Positions 1 to 5,632 of a stretch of 9,605 nt of DNA are shown here, in pieces. Positions within the stretch are counted from its first letter, which is position 1. Every line of letters starts with the position of its first letter. The notes below the pieces were generated by a model. That model saw nothing but the letters and a program-made list of their open reading frames with translations. It was not told the DNA's origin and did not search any database. Source of the stretch: CAZDOD01 sp964506935 (GTDB taxonomy: Bacteria > Desulfobacterota > Zymogenia > Zymogenales > Zymogenaceae); the NCBI GenBank assembly GCA_964506935.1, contig CAZDOD010000110.1, forward strand, positions 1 through 9,605. Reading direction: 5' to 3'. Both the position numbers and the translations under genes were made by a program.

Positions 1-290
1 GGGCCGGTCGTAACCAACCTCTCCGTCCTGGGGCTGACCGCCACACCGAAGCCGTCCGCCGGCCCCCCCTTCCCACGGAAGAAAAGGAAGATATTCGACC
101 ATATTACGAAGGTAATCCCGATAACGAAAAGCGGGACGGCCAAGACGAGTCGAGCCGAAAAATCGAAAAATCTTATTAAACCAAAAAATCCGTCAGCAAT
201 ATCCGATATGTAAAAAATCCCCAGGGGGATCAAAACGGCAAACATCGTAAAGCCGACTATATAGCCGAGTATGTAGCGAAAAATTTTCAT
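1..290 (-). CDS. Isoprenylcysteine carboxyl methyltransferase-like membrane protein (N-terminal part, cut by window edge)
   Basis: Ninety-six codons can be read from the ATG at 290 down to the left edge with no stop, so the C-terminal part is outside the window. The translation begins MKIFRYILGYIVGFTMFAV and has two hydrophobic stretches, about residues 6-28 and 46-70, which look like membrane helices. It then reads LFFRGKGGPADGFGVAVSP and ends at RTERLVTTGP. A helix, then a GKGxP-type turn, then 'P..LVttGP' just before the (missing) 'YRYxRNPMY' motif is the typical N-terminal half of the ICMT/phospholipid-methyltransferase family. Those enzymes use S-adenosylmethionine to methylate lipids or prenylated or other small acceptors in the membrane. 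The substrate cannot be told. A purine-rich ribosome site (AGGTGAGG) overlaps the stop codon of the upstream phosphofructokinase gene, leaving 7 nt between the two, so they are very probably co-transcribed and translationally coupled. Confidence 0.7.
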   Translation of the reverse strand, partial: MKIFRYILGYIVGFTMFAVLIPLGIFYISDIADGFFGLIRFFDFSARLVLAVPLFVIGITFVIWSNIFLFFRGKGGPADGFGVAVSPRTERLVTTG

Positions 291-297
291 AACAACC

Positions 298-1512
298 TCA
301 CCTCTTCATGATTTTTTCGACAATCGGCGCGTGTATCCTCTCGTGCTCCGGGATCTCTCCCAATAGAGGCCTCGCGTAGTTCTTAAACGCCACACTCACC
401 ATATTTTCGCCATCGATAAAATCCGCCGGCATCTCTTTTGTCCCGCCCGTGACCTCATCTAGGTCGACAAGCTTGTATTCAACGGCGTAGTCACCCACCC
501 TCTCGATTACCACCGAGCCGTCAACATCGTTCCACGTGGCAAACTGGAGCGCCCACTCCCCGACCTCCCTCGCCTCCTTCGCATCTACATCGCTTATACA
601 TCCGAGAAAAGACCTCTGTAGGTAACCGAAGGTGTCCGACCTGACGCGCTTGATCTTGAGTTCTGTTTTTATAAGCTGGACGAGCGCATCACCAAGTGAA
701 GTTAGACCCGAGAGCTGGACGTTCCCGTGGGAATCGCGCTCGACTTGATCCCCCAATTTTGTGATTATCGGATCTCCGTCCTCTCCACCGACCCCCTCGG
801 AGACCGCCACGACACACCTCCCGTACTTTTTCATCGAAGTGTCTACGTCAGCAACGAACCTCTCGATAGAAAAGGATCGCTCCGGAAGATATATCAAGTG
901 CGGCCCGTCGTCTTCGTACTTCTTGGCGAAGATCGAGGCCCCTGTTAAAAAGCCGGCGTGCCTGCCCATGACCACCCCGATATAGACACCTGGGAGACTC
1001 CGGTTGTCATGATTTACCCCGGCAAATGCCTGCGCCACAAACCTTGCGGCGGAGCCGTACCCCGGGCAATGGTCAGTCACAAGGATGTCGTTGTCTATCG
1101 TCTTGGGGATGTGGATGACCCTGATCTCGTATCCGGCCTTTTCGGCGTTTTCGTTTACGATGCGACAGGTCTCTGCGGAATCGTTTCCACCGATAAAGAA
1201 AAAATATCTGATCCCGTGTGCCCTGAGTACCTCGAATATCCTGATGCAGTCCTCCACCTTCGGCTTATGCCTCGAAGATAGGAGTCCGGCCCCCGGAGTC
1301 CTCGACACAACCTCGAGATTGCGGGTTGATACCTGGGTGAGGTCGCAGAAATTCTCCTCCATGAGACCCATGACGCCCCCGACGGCGCCGTAGAAATTAG
1401 TGATGTGCGGATACCTCCTCGCCTGAAGCACGGCCCCGACCAGGCTCTGGTTGATGACCGCAGTCGGCCCGCCGCCCTGAGCGATTACGGCCTTGCCCGT
1501 TATCTTTTCCAC
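298..1512 (-). CDS. 6-phosphofructokinase, pyrophosphate-dependent type
   Basis: This 404-residue protein phosphorylates fructose 6-phosphate to the 1,6-bisphosphate in glycolysis. With PPi as donor the step is reversible and also serves gluconeogenesis. The phosphoryl-donor loop GGGP is at residues 13-16, GGNDS at 108-112, PKTIDND at 136-142 (D140 is the expected catalytic base) and MGRHAG at 182-187. In ATP-dependent enzymes the positions of D111 and K137 are glycines (E. coli Gly104 and Gly124). Asp plus Lys there is the established signature of PPi use. N110 sits where E. coli has the Mg-binding Asp103. The start is GTG at 1512, preceded by a GAGG ribosome site about 9 nt upstream; no better ATG is available before the first strand (KAVIAQGGG). 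The gene is the first of a minus-strand pair with the methyltransferase-like gene and is divergent from the epimerase gene. Donor specificity is inferred from two residues only. Confidence 0.93.
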   Translation of the reverse strand: MEKITGKAVIAQGGGPTAVINQSLVGAVLQARRYPHITNFYGAVGGVMGLMEENFCDLTQVSTRNLEVVSRTPGAGLLSSRHKPKVEDCIRIFEVLRAHGIRYFFFIGGNDSAETCRIVNENAEKAGYEIRVIHIPKTIDNDILVTDHCPGYGSAARFVAQAFAGVNHDNRSLPGVYIGVVMGRHAGFLTGASIFAKKYEDDGPHLIYLPERSFSIERFVADVDTSMKKYGRCVVAVSEGVGGEDGDPIITKLGDQVERDSHGNVQLSGLTSLGDALVQLIKTELKIKRVRSDTFGYLQRSFLGCISDVDAKEAREVGEWALQFATWNDVDGSVVIERVGDYAVEYKLVDLDEVTGGTKEMPADFIDGENMVSVAFKNYARPLLGEIPEHERIHAPIVEKIMKR

Positions 1513-1619
1513 TGATCTTTTACCTCATCTTTCTTATATTTATTTGTTATCACATCACAAAAAAAAAGGCAATATATTTGAATGGTTAAAATTTATTTGC
1601 GTTTTTGATTTTCTCCTAT

Positions 1620-1648
1620 TTGACAAGTCCTTTCGATAGTGTTATAAA
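1620..1648 (+). promoter_or_regulatory. Sigma70-type promoter for the epimerase gene
   Basis: A perfect -35 box TTGACA (1620-1625) is followed after exactly 17 nt by TATAAA (1643-1648), five of six matches to the -10 consensus. Transcription would start near 1655, about 30 nt before the ATG at 1685. The 172-bp region between the divergent GTG (1512) and ATG (1685) is strongly AT-rich. I could not find an equally convincing promoter for the phosphofructokinase gene on the other strand. Confidence 0.75.
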
Positions 1649-1671
1649 AAATCGCCGGATTTTATTTTTTT

Positions 1672-1676
1672 GGAGG
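1672..1676 (+). promoter_or_regulatory. Ribosome binding site of the epimerase gene
   Basis: GGAGG lies 8 nt before the ATG at 1685, a textbook spacing. It fixes that start codon. Confidence 0.8.
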
Positions 1677-1684
1677 TCTAATTT

Positions 1685-2674
1685 ATGTCATATATATCTT
1701 TTGTTACCGGCGGCACAGGTTTTATCGGACCCTATCTCGTAAAAAGGCTCATCAAAGGAGGGCACACAGTAAGGGTCCTCGCCCGAGACCCTAAAAAGGC
1801 GAAATCGCTCTTGGGAAGCGAAGTCGATATCATTCGTGGAGATGTCACGGATGAGGCGACACTTGCCTCGGGCATAAAAGGGGCGGACTTCGTCTTCCAC
1901 CTCGCCGCCAGGGTGGGAGACTATGGCCCTAAGGCCGAATTTTATCGGACAAACGTTGACGGGACAAGAGCCGTCGTCGACGCATCGGATAAGGCCGGCG
2001 TGTCCCGCTTCGTCTACGCCAGCTCCAACGCCGTCATCGGGACGAAGAGGGAAAAGATAACAACGGAATCGACCCCGTATTCAAACACGGGCGGGCCCTA
2101 CGGGATTACAAAGGGTATGGCGGAGAAAATCATCATAGACAGATACGAAAAGAATAGTTTCCCTGCCGTAATCTTAAGACCCGCTGTGGTTTACGGCCCC
2201 GGAGCCTATAACTTTGTTATTCGGCCCCTTGAGCTCATCAAGATGGGGAAGATGCCCCTTATTAACCGTGGAAAGGGACTCTGTTGGCATGTATATGTCG
2301 AAAATCTCGTCGACGCCATGATCCTTTCGCTGTCGGATAAGTTAGACACCGGTGAGGTATTCATTATCACCGACGGGCGAAACACCACATGGGGCGAGTA
2401 TTTCAACAAGCTCGCAACGGTGGCGGGTTACCCACAAATCAAAAAAAACATCCCGAAACCCGTCGCCATGACCCTCGCCTGGTGTATGTACGGGCTTTAC
2501 AAAACAGCCGGGGTAAAGCCGATGCTGACGCCCCTCGGCGTCGGGATAATCACGTCCGAGGCCGGGGTCTCGATAGACAAGGCGAAAAAGATCCTGAAAT
2601 TTACCCCGAAGGTAGACCTAGACGAGGGGATGAGACGGATTGGGATATGGCTTGAGGAAGAGGGCCTAATCTGA
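1685..2674 (+). CDS. NAD(P)-dependent epimerase/dehydratase (extended SDR family)
   Basis: This 329-residue protein is an extended short-chain dehydrogenase/reductase. The N-terminal Rossmann motif TGGTGFIG is at residues 8-15. A GDVTD acidic loop is near 52-56. The catalytic Ser lies in YASSNAVIG (S113/S114), followed by the YxxxK pair Y139 and K143 in YGITKGMAEK, then the conserved ILRPAVVYGPG at 163-173. The family covers nucleotide-sugar epimerases and dehydratases, 3-beta-hydroxysteroid-dehydrogenase-like enzymes and dihydroflavonol-reductase-like enzymes. The long C-terminal substrate domain and the short hydrophobic segment near residues 255-270 (MTLAWCMYGLYKTAGVKP) resemble the 3-beta-HSD-like branch more than sugar epimerases, but the substrate cannot be assigned. 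It is transcribed alone from its own strong promoter, between a divergent phosphofructokinase gene and a convergent gene pair, so the neighbours do not reveal the pathway. Confidence 0.88.
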   Translation: MSYISFVTGGTGFIGPYLVKRLIKGGHTVRVLARDPKKAKSLLGSEVDIIRGDVTDEATLASGIKGADFVFHLAARVGDYGPKAEFYRTNVDGTRAVVDASDKAGVSRFVYASSNAVIGTKREKITTESTPYSNTGGPYGITKGMAEKIIIDRYEKNSFPAVILRPAVVYGPGAYNFVIRPLELIKMGKMPLINRGKGLCWHVYVENLVDAMILSLSDKLDTGEVFIITDGRNTTWGEYFNKLATVAGYPQIKKNIPKPVAMTLAWCMYGLYKTAGVKPMLTPLGVGIITSEAGVSIDKAKKILKFTPKVDLDEGMRRIGIWLEEEGLI

Positions 2675-2720
2675 TCTGAGATCCTTCGATCCTAAAATTC
2701 GGCCGATATAAAAACATCAC

Positions 2721-2764
2721 GCCCATATGGCGGTGTATGGGCATGGCATGCCGTGCCCATACGC
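2721..2764. repeat. Inverted repeat with a third arm in a convergent intergenic region
   Basis: GTATGGGCA (2735-2743) pairs perfectly with TGCCCATAC (2754-2762). Inside it, a T-G wobble and then GGC/GCC close on a tetraloop CATG, and outside it the stem can extend to 2733/2764, giving about 14 pairs. A further copy of the right arm, GCCCATA at 2721-2727, can pair instead with TATGGGC (2736-2742), so two exclusive hairpins are possible. The repeat lies between two converging genes. Neither side has a run of T, so it is not a standard intrinsic terminator, though it could act as a bidirectional transcript end or stabiliser. The rest of the 134-bp gap (2675-2808) shows nothing recognisable. Confidence 0.6.
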
Positions 2765-2808
2765 TTAAAGATAATCGTTATTGCGAGGGGCTCTAGCTCT
2801 GAGGGAAA

Positions 2809-3246
2809 TCATTTAAAAAGAACCCGGTTGAAAAAGAACAGGTAGGCCGCGATTTTTTCGACCTCCATCGGCCCCGAGTATGTCAGGGCAAGAGAAGTTG
2901 AAAAACATTCCACCCTCCCCTCCCTTATATATCCGATGGTCAATCCCGACGATCCGTCGATCCTTCCGTCATCCCTTATATATCCTATCGTCAGACCGGA
3001 AGCATTATCCACCCTCCCGTCGGATCGCACGTAGCCGATTGTCAAGCCTGACGCATCGTCGACCCTCCCGTCTTCCCAGATGCGTCCGACAGTTCGCCCC
3101 GATGCATCATCCACTCTGCCGTCATCTGTAATCCTCCCGATGGTCAATCCGCCGGCGTCACATATGACAATATCCGATCCACTAAAGGCCGGCATCACGA
3201 AAAGAAAGATGAGAAAAAATGAGAAAATTGTCACTCTACATGTCAT
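2809..3246 (-). CDS. Secreted protein of five 17-residue repeats (5-fold beta-flower type)
   Basis: This 145-residue protein starts with a signal peptide (MTCR, a hydrophobic core about residues 5-20, then a probable cleavage after AFS at about 22). Mature residues 33-116 are five consecutive repeats with the consensus GLTIGYIRDDGRVDDAS: 33-49, 50-66, 67-83, 84-100 and a 16-residue last copy at 101-116. Each unit reads as two short beta strands joined by a DDG-type turn. As I recall, proteins with exactly this kind of repeat are annotated as '5-fold beta-flower protein'; this is from memory, and biochemical function is unknown to me. The tail (117-145) is hydrophobic toward its end (IAAYLFFFNRVLF). 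A GGGAG ribosome site lies 9 nt before the ATG. The gene starts 20 nt after the lipid kinase gene on the same strand, so the two probably form an operon. Location is inferred to be periplasm or outer surface. Confidence 0.8.
   Translation of the reverse strand: MTCRVTIFSFFLIFLFVMPAFSGSDIVICDAGGLTIGRITDDGRVDDASGRTVGRIWEDGRVDDASGLTIGYVRSDGRVDNASGLTIGYIRDDGRIDGSSGLTIGYIREGRVECFSTSLALTYSGPMEVEKIAAYLFFFNRVLFK
2899..3150 (-). repeat. Five tandem 51-bp coding repeats
   Basis: The 17-residue units of the secreted protein are visible in the DNA as four 51-bp copies plus one 48-bp copy, read on the minus strand. Copies differ by many synonymous changes, so the array looks old and under protein-level selection and does not look like a recently expanded microsatellite. 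Confidence 0.75.
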
Positions 3247-3266
3247 ATCTGAAATCTCCCAAAAAA

Positions 3267-4280
3267 CTACCTGAAATCAATCACATCCACGGCAAAATCG
3301 CTTATCCTGAATTCTATCTCTTCTCCCCTCTTCACATAACCCATCGGATCGCCCCCGATCTCGATCGGCATGTCACGGTCAAAGACCAGACTCACACCGT
3401 CCGTCAAAAAATCCATTATCTTCGGATTTTCATAGGTGCCCCTCCAGAGCCCGCTGATATTTCTTACTACCTTTAAAACCTCGATGTTCGATATCCTTAG
3501 ATCCATGAGACCCGCCTCATCTTCCGCAAACGGGAAGGCACGAAACGCATAGCCGAAATACGGAATCGTACCGGCGGCGACAATTGCCGCGGGCCCATTG
3601 TAGATGACCTCATCCTTACGATGATTCATCTCGGAATGGGTCCCGGATCTCGATGGCCTGAGGAGTCTCTTTCCAATAAATCTTACCTCCACTTCGGGCG
3701 CACTCCCCCCCCTCATCACCGTCGGTATGCTCTTGGTTGAGGCGGCATATAGATACCCGAAGAGGCTTCCCATCATCCCATTTAGGGGTGTGTGGGAAAA
3801 TTTCTTATTTACCTCATAGTAGTTATTTAAGACCTGGGCATCCCAGCCGAGTCCGGTTATCGGACATAGGGTATCAAAGACATTTATTAGATTGTATTTC
3901 GATACTGAGAAATCCCCTCCCCCTACGATATCTTTTAGCTGATCGAGTCCGCTCTTCACCCCAACCCCCCATGCCCAGGCATTCCCCGTCCCCATCTTTA
4001 AAATCCCGATCTTGGGAACCTCGATATTCCTTCTGGATTTCAGAATCTCCCAGATGGTGCTTATTGTCGTAACGATCGTCCCATCACCCCCGCCGGTAAA
4101 GATCACATCAAAACGCCGATCTATGATCTCCGATATCGCCTCTCTTGCCTCATCGATGTCCTTTGTGGGAAATATGTGGTCTTCCGGGAGGATCGAACCG
4201 AGCTTCTTCTTGACCCTCCCGGTGATCCTGCGGGCGTTTTCGTTTAGGATCACCGCCACTCTTCTGTCGTTGAGATTCAT
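3267..4280 (-). CDS. Diacylglycerol kinase-family (YegS-like) lipid kinase
   Basis: This 337-residue protein matches the DAGK catalytic fold shared by diacylglycerol, sphingosine and YegS-like lipid kinases. A first strand VAVILNENARR is at residues 8-18, the nucleotide-binding GGGDGT at 63-68 and MGTGNAWAWGVG at 96-107 (family consensus GTGN.. after 'LP'). The C-terminal beta-sandwich domain includes GPAAIVAAGTIPYFGYAF and the late acidic segment AEDEAGLMDLRIS. Such enzymes transfer the ATP gamma-phosphate to a lipid hydroxyl at the inner membrane; the lipid is not predictable. No signal peptide or membrane helix is present. The ATG at 4280 is the only start that keeps the first strand, but it has no clear Shine-Dalgarno sequence just upstream. 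It is the first gene of a probable two-gene unit with the exported repeat protein. Confidence 0.87.
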   Translation of the reverse strand: MNLNDRRVAVILNENARRITGRVKKKLGSILPEDHIFPTKDIDEAREAISEIIDRRFDVIFTGGGDGTIVTTISTIWEILKSRRNIEVPKIGILKMGTGNAWAWGVGVKSGLDQLKDIVGGGDFSVSKYNLINVFDTLCPITGLGWDAQVLNNYYEVNKKFSHTPLNGMMGSLFGYLYAASTKSIPTVMRGGSAPEVEVRFIGKRLLRPSRSGTHSEMNHRKDEVIYNGPAAIVAAGTIPYFGYAFRAFPFAEDEAGLMDLRISNIEVLKVVRNISGLWRGTYENPKIMDFLTDGVSLVFDRDMPIEIGGDPMGYVKRGEEIEFRISDFAVDVIDFR

Positions 4281-4324
4281 AAATTTAAAAGAAAAAAAGG
4301 GTTGTATTAAGTTCCTTCATCCCG

Positions 4325-4353
4325 ATGGTATTGAATTTTTTAAAAGCTGTCAA
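4325..4353 (-). promoter_or_regulatory. Sigma70-type promoter for the lipid kinase unit
   Basis: Read on the minus strand, TTGACA occupies 4353-4348 and, after 17 nt, TACCAT occupies 4330-4325 (four of six matches). Transcription would start near 4318, giving a leader of roughly 38 nt to the ATG at 4280. It lies back to back with the plus-strand promoter, with 10 nt between the two -35 boxes. Confidence 0.55.
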
Positions 4354-4363
4354 ACTAAAAATC

Positions 4364-4392
4364 TTGACTAAGGCTTTTTAAAGATATATCAT
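4364..4392 (+). promoter_or_regulatory. Sigma70-type promoter for the nitrilase-family gene
   Basis: TTGACT (4364-4369, five of six matches) is followed after 17 nt by TATCAT (4387-4392, five of six). The expected start of transcription is near 4399. The -10 box covers the first in-frame ATG at 4391, which would therefore not be in the messenger and argues for the ATG at 4442 as the real start. Confidence 0.6.
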
Positions 4393-4434
4393 GGGTGTAT
4401 ATAAGGAAAAAATCTTAAAAACAGGAAACCTGAA

Positions 4435-4439
4435 AGGGG
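4435..4439 (+). promoter_or_regulatory. Ribosome binding site selecting the start at 4442
   Basis: AGGGG within TGAAAGGGGAA lies immediately before the ATG at 4442. The spacing is short (2 nt), but no purine-rich site at all precedes the alternative ATG at 4391. Confidence 0.5.
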
Positions 4440-4441
4440 AA

Positions 4442-5284
4442 ATGGGCAAAAAAATCCTGAAGATTGCCGGAATCCAATTTGCCGCATCAGAAAACAAAGA
4501 GAAAAATATCGAGAGGGCCAAACATCTTGCAAATCTCGCCTACGATGAGGGTGTGAAGATCATCTCATTTTCCGAGCTCTTCAACACAATCTGGTTCCCC
4601 CATATTGAGGGGGGGGACATATCCATAAAAAAGAAGTATTCGGAAACCATCCCAGGGCCCACCGTTGAGGAGTTTTCATCTCTCGCCAAGAAGTGGGAGA
4701 TGGTCATCGTCCTCCCGATCTCGGAGATCGATGGGGATACTTTTTACAACTCGGCCGCGGTGATAGACGCCGACGGAAAGCTTCTGGGCGCATACAGGAA
4801 GGTACATATCCCGAGGCTCCCCCTGTGGTATGAAAAGGATTACTTCACACCGGGAGACAGGCTGTTTCCGGTGTTTAAGACAAAATACATTAGGCTCGGT
4901 GTCCAGATATGTTGGGATAATTTTTTCCCCGAAGGGAGCCGTGCTATCGGCCTCGGCGGCGGCCAGCTGATCGTGTGCCCGACGGCATCGGCCATGAAGA
5001 CCTTCGAGCGCTGGGAGAAGGTGATCTCCGCAAACGCCATTGCAAACGGCCTCTTTGCCTTAAGGATTAATAGAACCGGAAGCGAGGCCGCCCAGGACTT
5101 CTACGGAGAGACCTTCTGCGTAAATCCCGAAGGCGAAATCATAAGCGAGCCGGCGGGGATGAATGACTCGGTGTCGATCTTCGAGATAAACACCGCCGAG
5201 ATAGAAGAAACAAGAAAAATGTGGCCCTTTTTCGAGGACAGGCGCCCCGAAACTTATAGCGAAATCGTAAAGAAGAAAAAATAA
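4442..5284 (+). CDS. Carbon-nitrogen hydrolase, N-carbamoylputrescine amidase-like
   Basis: This nitrilase-superfamily amidase (280 residues from the chosen start) has the complete Glu-Lys-Cys triad: E45 in FSELFN, K120 in YRKVHIP and C157 in QICWDNFFPE. The FSELFN block, YRKxHIP and especially ICWDxxFPE are those of the AguB/beta-ureidopropionase-like branch, which releases ammonia and CO2 from N-carbamoyl amines. In AguB this is the last step from agmatine to putrescine. The WYEKDYFTPGD segment fits the same branch. The enzyme is cytosolic. No agmatine deiminase gene is adjacent, so the exact substrate is an inference. An upstream in-frame ATG at 4391 would add 17 residues (MGVYKEKILKTGNLKGE) that resemble no part of the family, lack a ribosome site and overlap the likely -10 box. 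The gene is monocistronic or reads into the downstream small gene after 120 nt. Confidence 0.87.
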   Translation: MGKKILKIAGIQFAASENKEKNIERAKHLANLAYDEGVKIISFSELFNTIWFPHIEGGDISIKKKYSETIPGPTVEEFSSLAKKWEMVIVLPISEIDGDTFYNSAAVIDADGKLLGAYRKVHIPRLPLWYEKDYFTPGDRLFPVFKTKYIRLGVQICWDNFFPEGSRAIGLGGGQLIVCPTASAMKTFERWEKVISANAIANGLFALRINRTGSEAAQDFYGETFCVNPEGEIISEPAGMNDSVSIFEINTAEIEETRKMWPFFEDRRPETYSEIVKKKK

Positions 5285-5343
5285 TAATCGCCTGAAGACA
5301 AAGTCAGAAAAGAGATACTGGAGAGATACTAATATATAAAGGG

Positions 5344-5374
5344 GACTTATAAAGTCAAACTTAAAAAGTTTTTT
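5344..5374 (+). terminator. Possible weak AT-rich terminator after the nitrilase-family gene
   Basis: GACTT/AAGTC (5344-5348 with 5352-5356) is followed directly by AAACTT/AAGTTT (5357-5362 with 5366-5371), the latter running into a T stretch to 5374. The stems are short and AT-rich, so termination would be inefficient at best. Confidence 0.3.
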
Positions 5375-5404
5375 ACTGGCTAGCTACTAAGAAGGGGATT
5401 CCCT

Positions 5405-5617
5405 ATGAGTCTGGAAAAGAAGCTCTGTGCTGTATGCGCTTGGAGGAGAAATTGTAAAAAGAAATTCTCGTCGAGTTCCTCAGGTGTGTCAGGGGCCCTT
5501 TACTGTTCCGACTTCACAAAGGACCTTTCCATAAAAGACGAGCCGGACGAGGAAATCATGGAGGAAAGGGCCGAAAAGGAAGAAGCTAAAAAGAAGGACA
5601 AGTACTGGAAGTGGTAA
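5405..5617 (+). CDS. Small four-cysteine protein upstream of argS
   Basis: This 70-residue protein carries C8 and C11 (CAVC), C17 and C34 (in ALYCSDFTKDL), a Ser-rich linker (22-29) and a highly charged Glu/Lys C-terminal half (about 43-70) that is likely helical or disordered. Four cysteines spaced C-x2-C-x5-C-x16-C suggest a small zinc- or iron-binding knuckle, though no standard family spacing is matched. I have an impression that short proteins with a CxxCAWR..C...YC.D(F/Y)T(R/K)DL pattern occur in deltaproteobacterial genomes, but their function is not known to me. A ribosome site (AAGGGG, 5392-5397) stands 7 nt before the ATG. It ends 15 nt before argS, whose ribosome site overlaps its stop region, so co-expression with argS is likely. 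Coding status is supported by the ribosome site, the clustered cysteines and the operon spacing. Confidence 0.7.
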   Translation: MSLEKKLCAVCAWRRNCKKKFSSSSSGVSGALYCSDFTKDLSIKDEPDEEIMEERAEKEEAKKKDKYWKW

Positions 5618-5632
5618 AGGGGTTACCTTATT

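Noticed and set aside
1533..1560. Minus-strand promoter TTGTGA-16-TATAAG for the phosphofructokinase gene
   Set aside because: The predicted transcript would begin inside the ribosome site (about 1522-1526), so it is unlikely to be the working promoter.
2389..2655. Plus-strand open frame of 88 codons inside the epimerase gene
   Set aside because: Its translation is rich in Arg and low in complexity, typical of an alternate frame of a GC-rich gene, and no ribosome site precedes it.
2778..2805. Possible dispersed REP-like element (TTGCGAGGGGCTCTAG)
   Set aside because: It only loosely recalls repeats of this kind, and no second copy is present in the window.
2899..3150. CRISPR-like or satellite array because of the regular 51-bp period
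   Set aside because: The period equals 17 codons of one open frame, there are no unique spacers, and copies differ mainly at synonymous sites.
4391..4441. Longer N-terminus of the nitrilase-family protein
   Set aside because: There is no ribosome site, the ATG overlaps the likely -10 box, and the 17 extra residues match nothing in the family.
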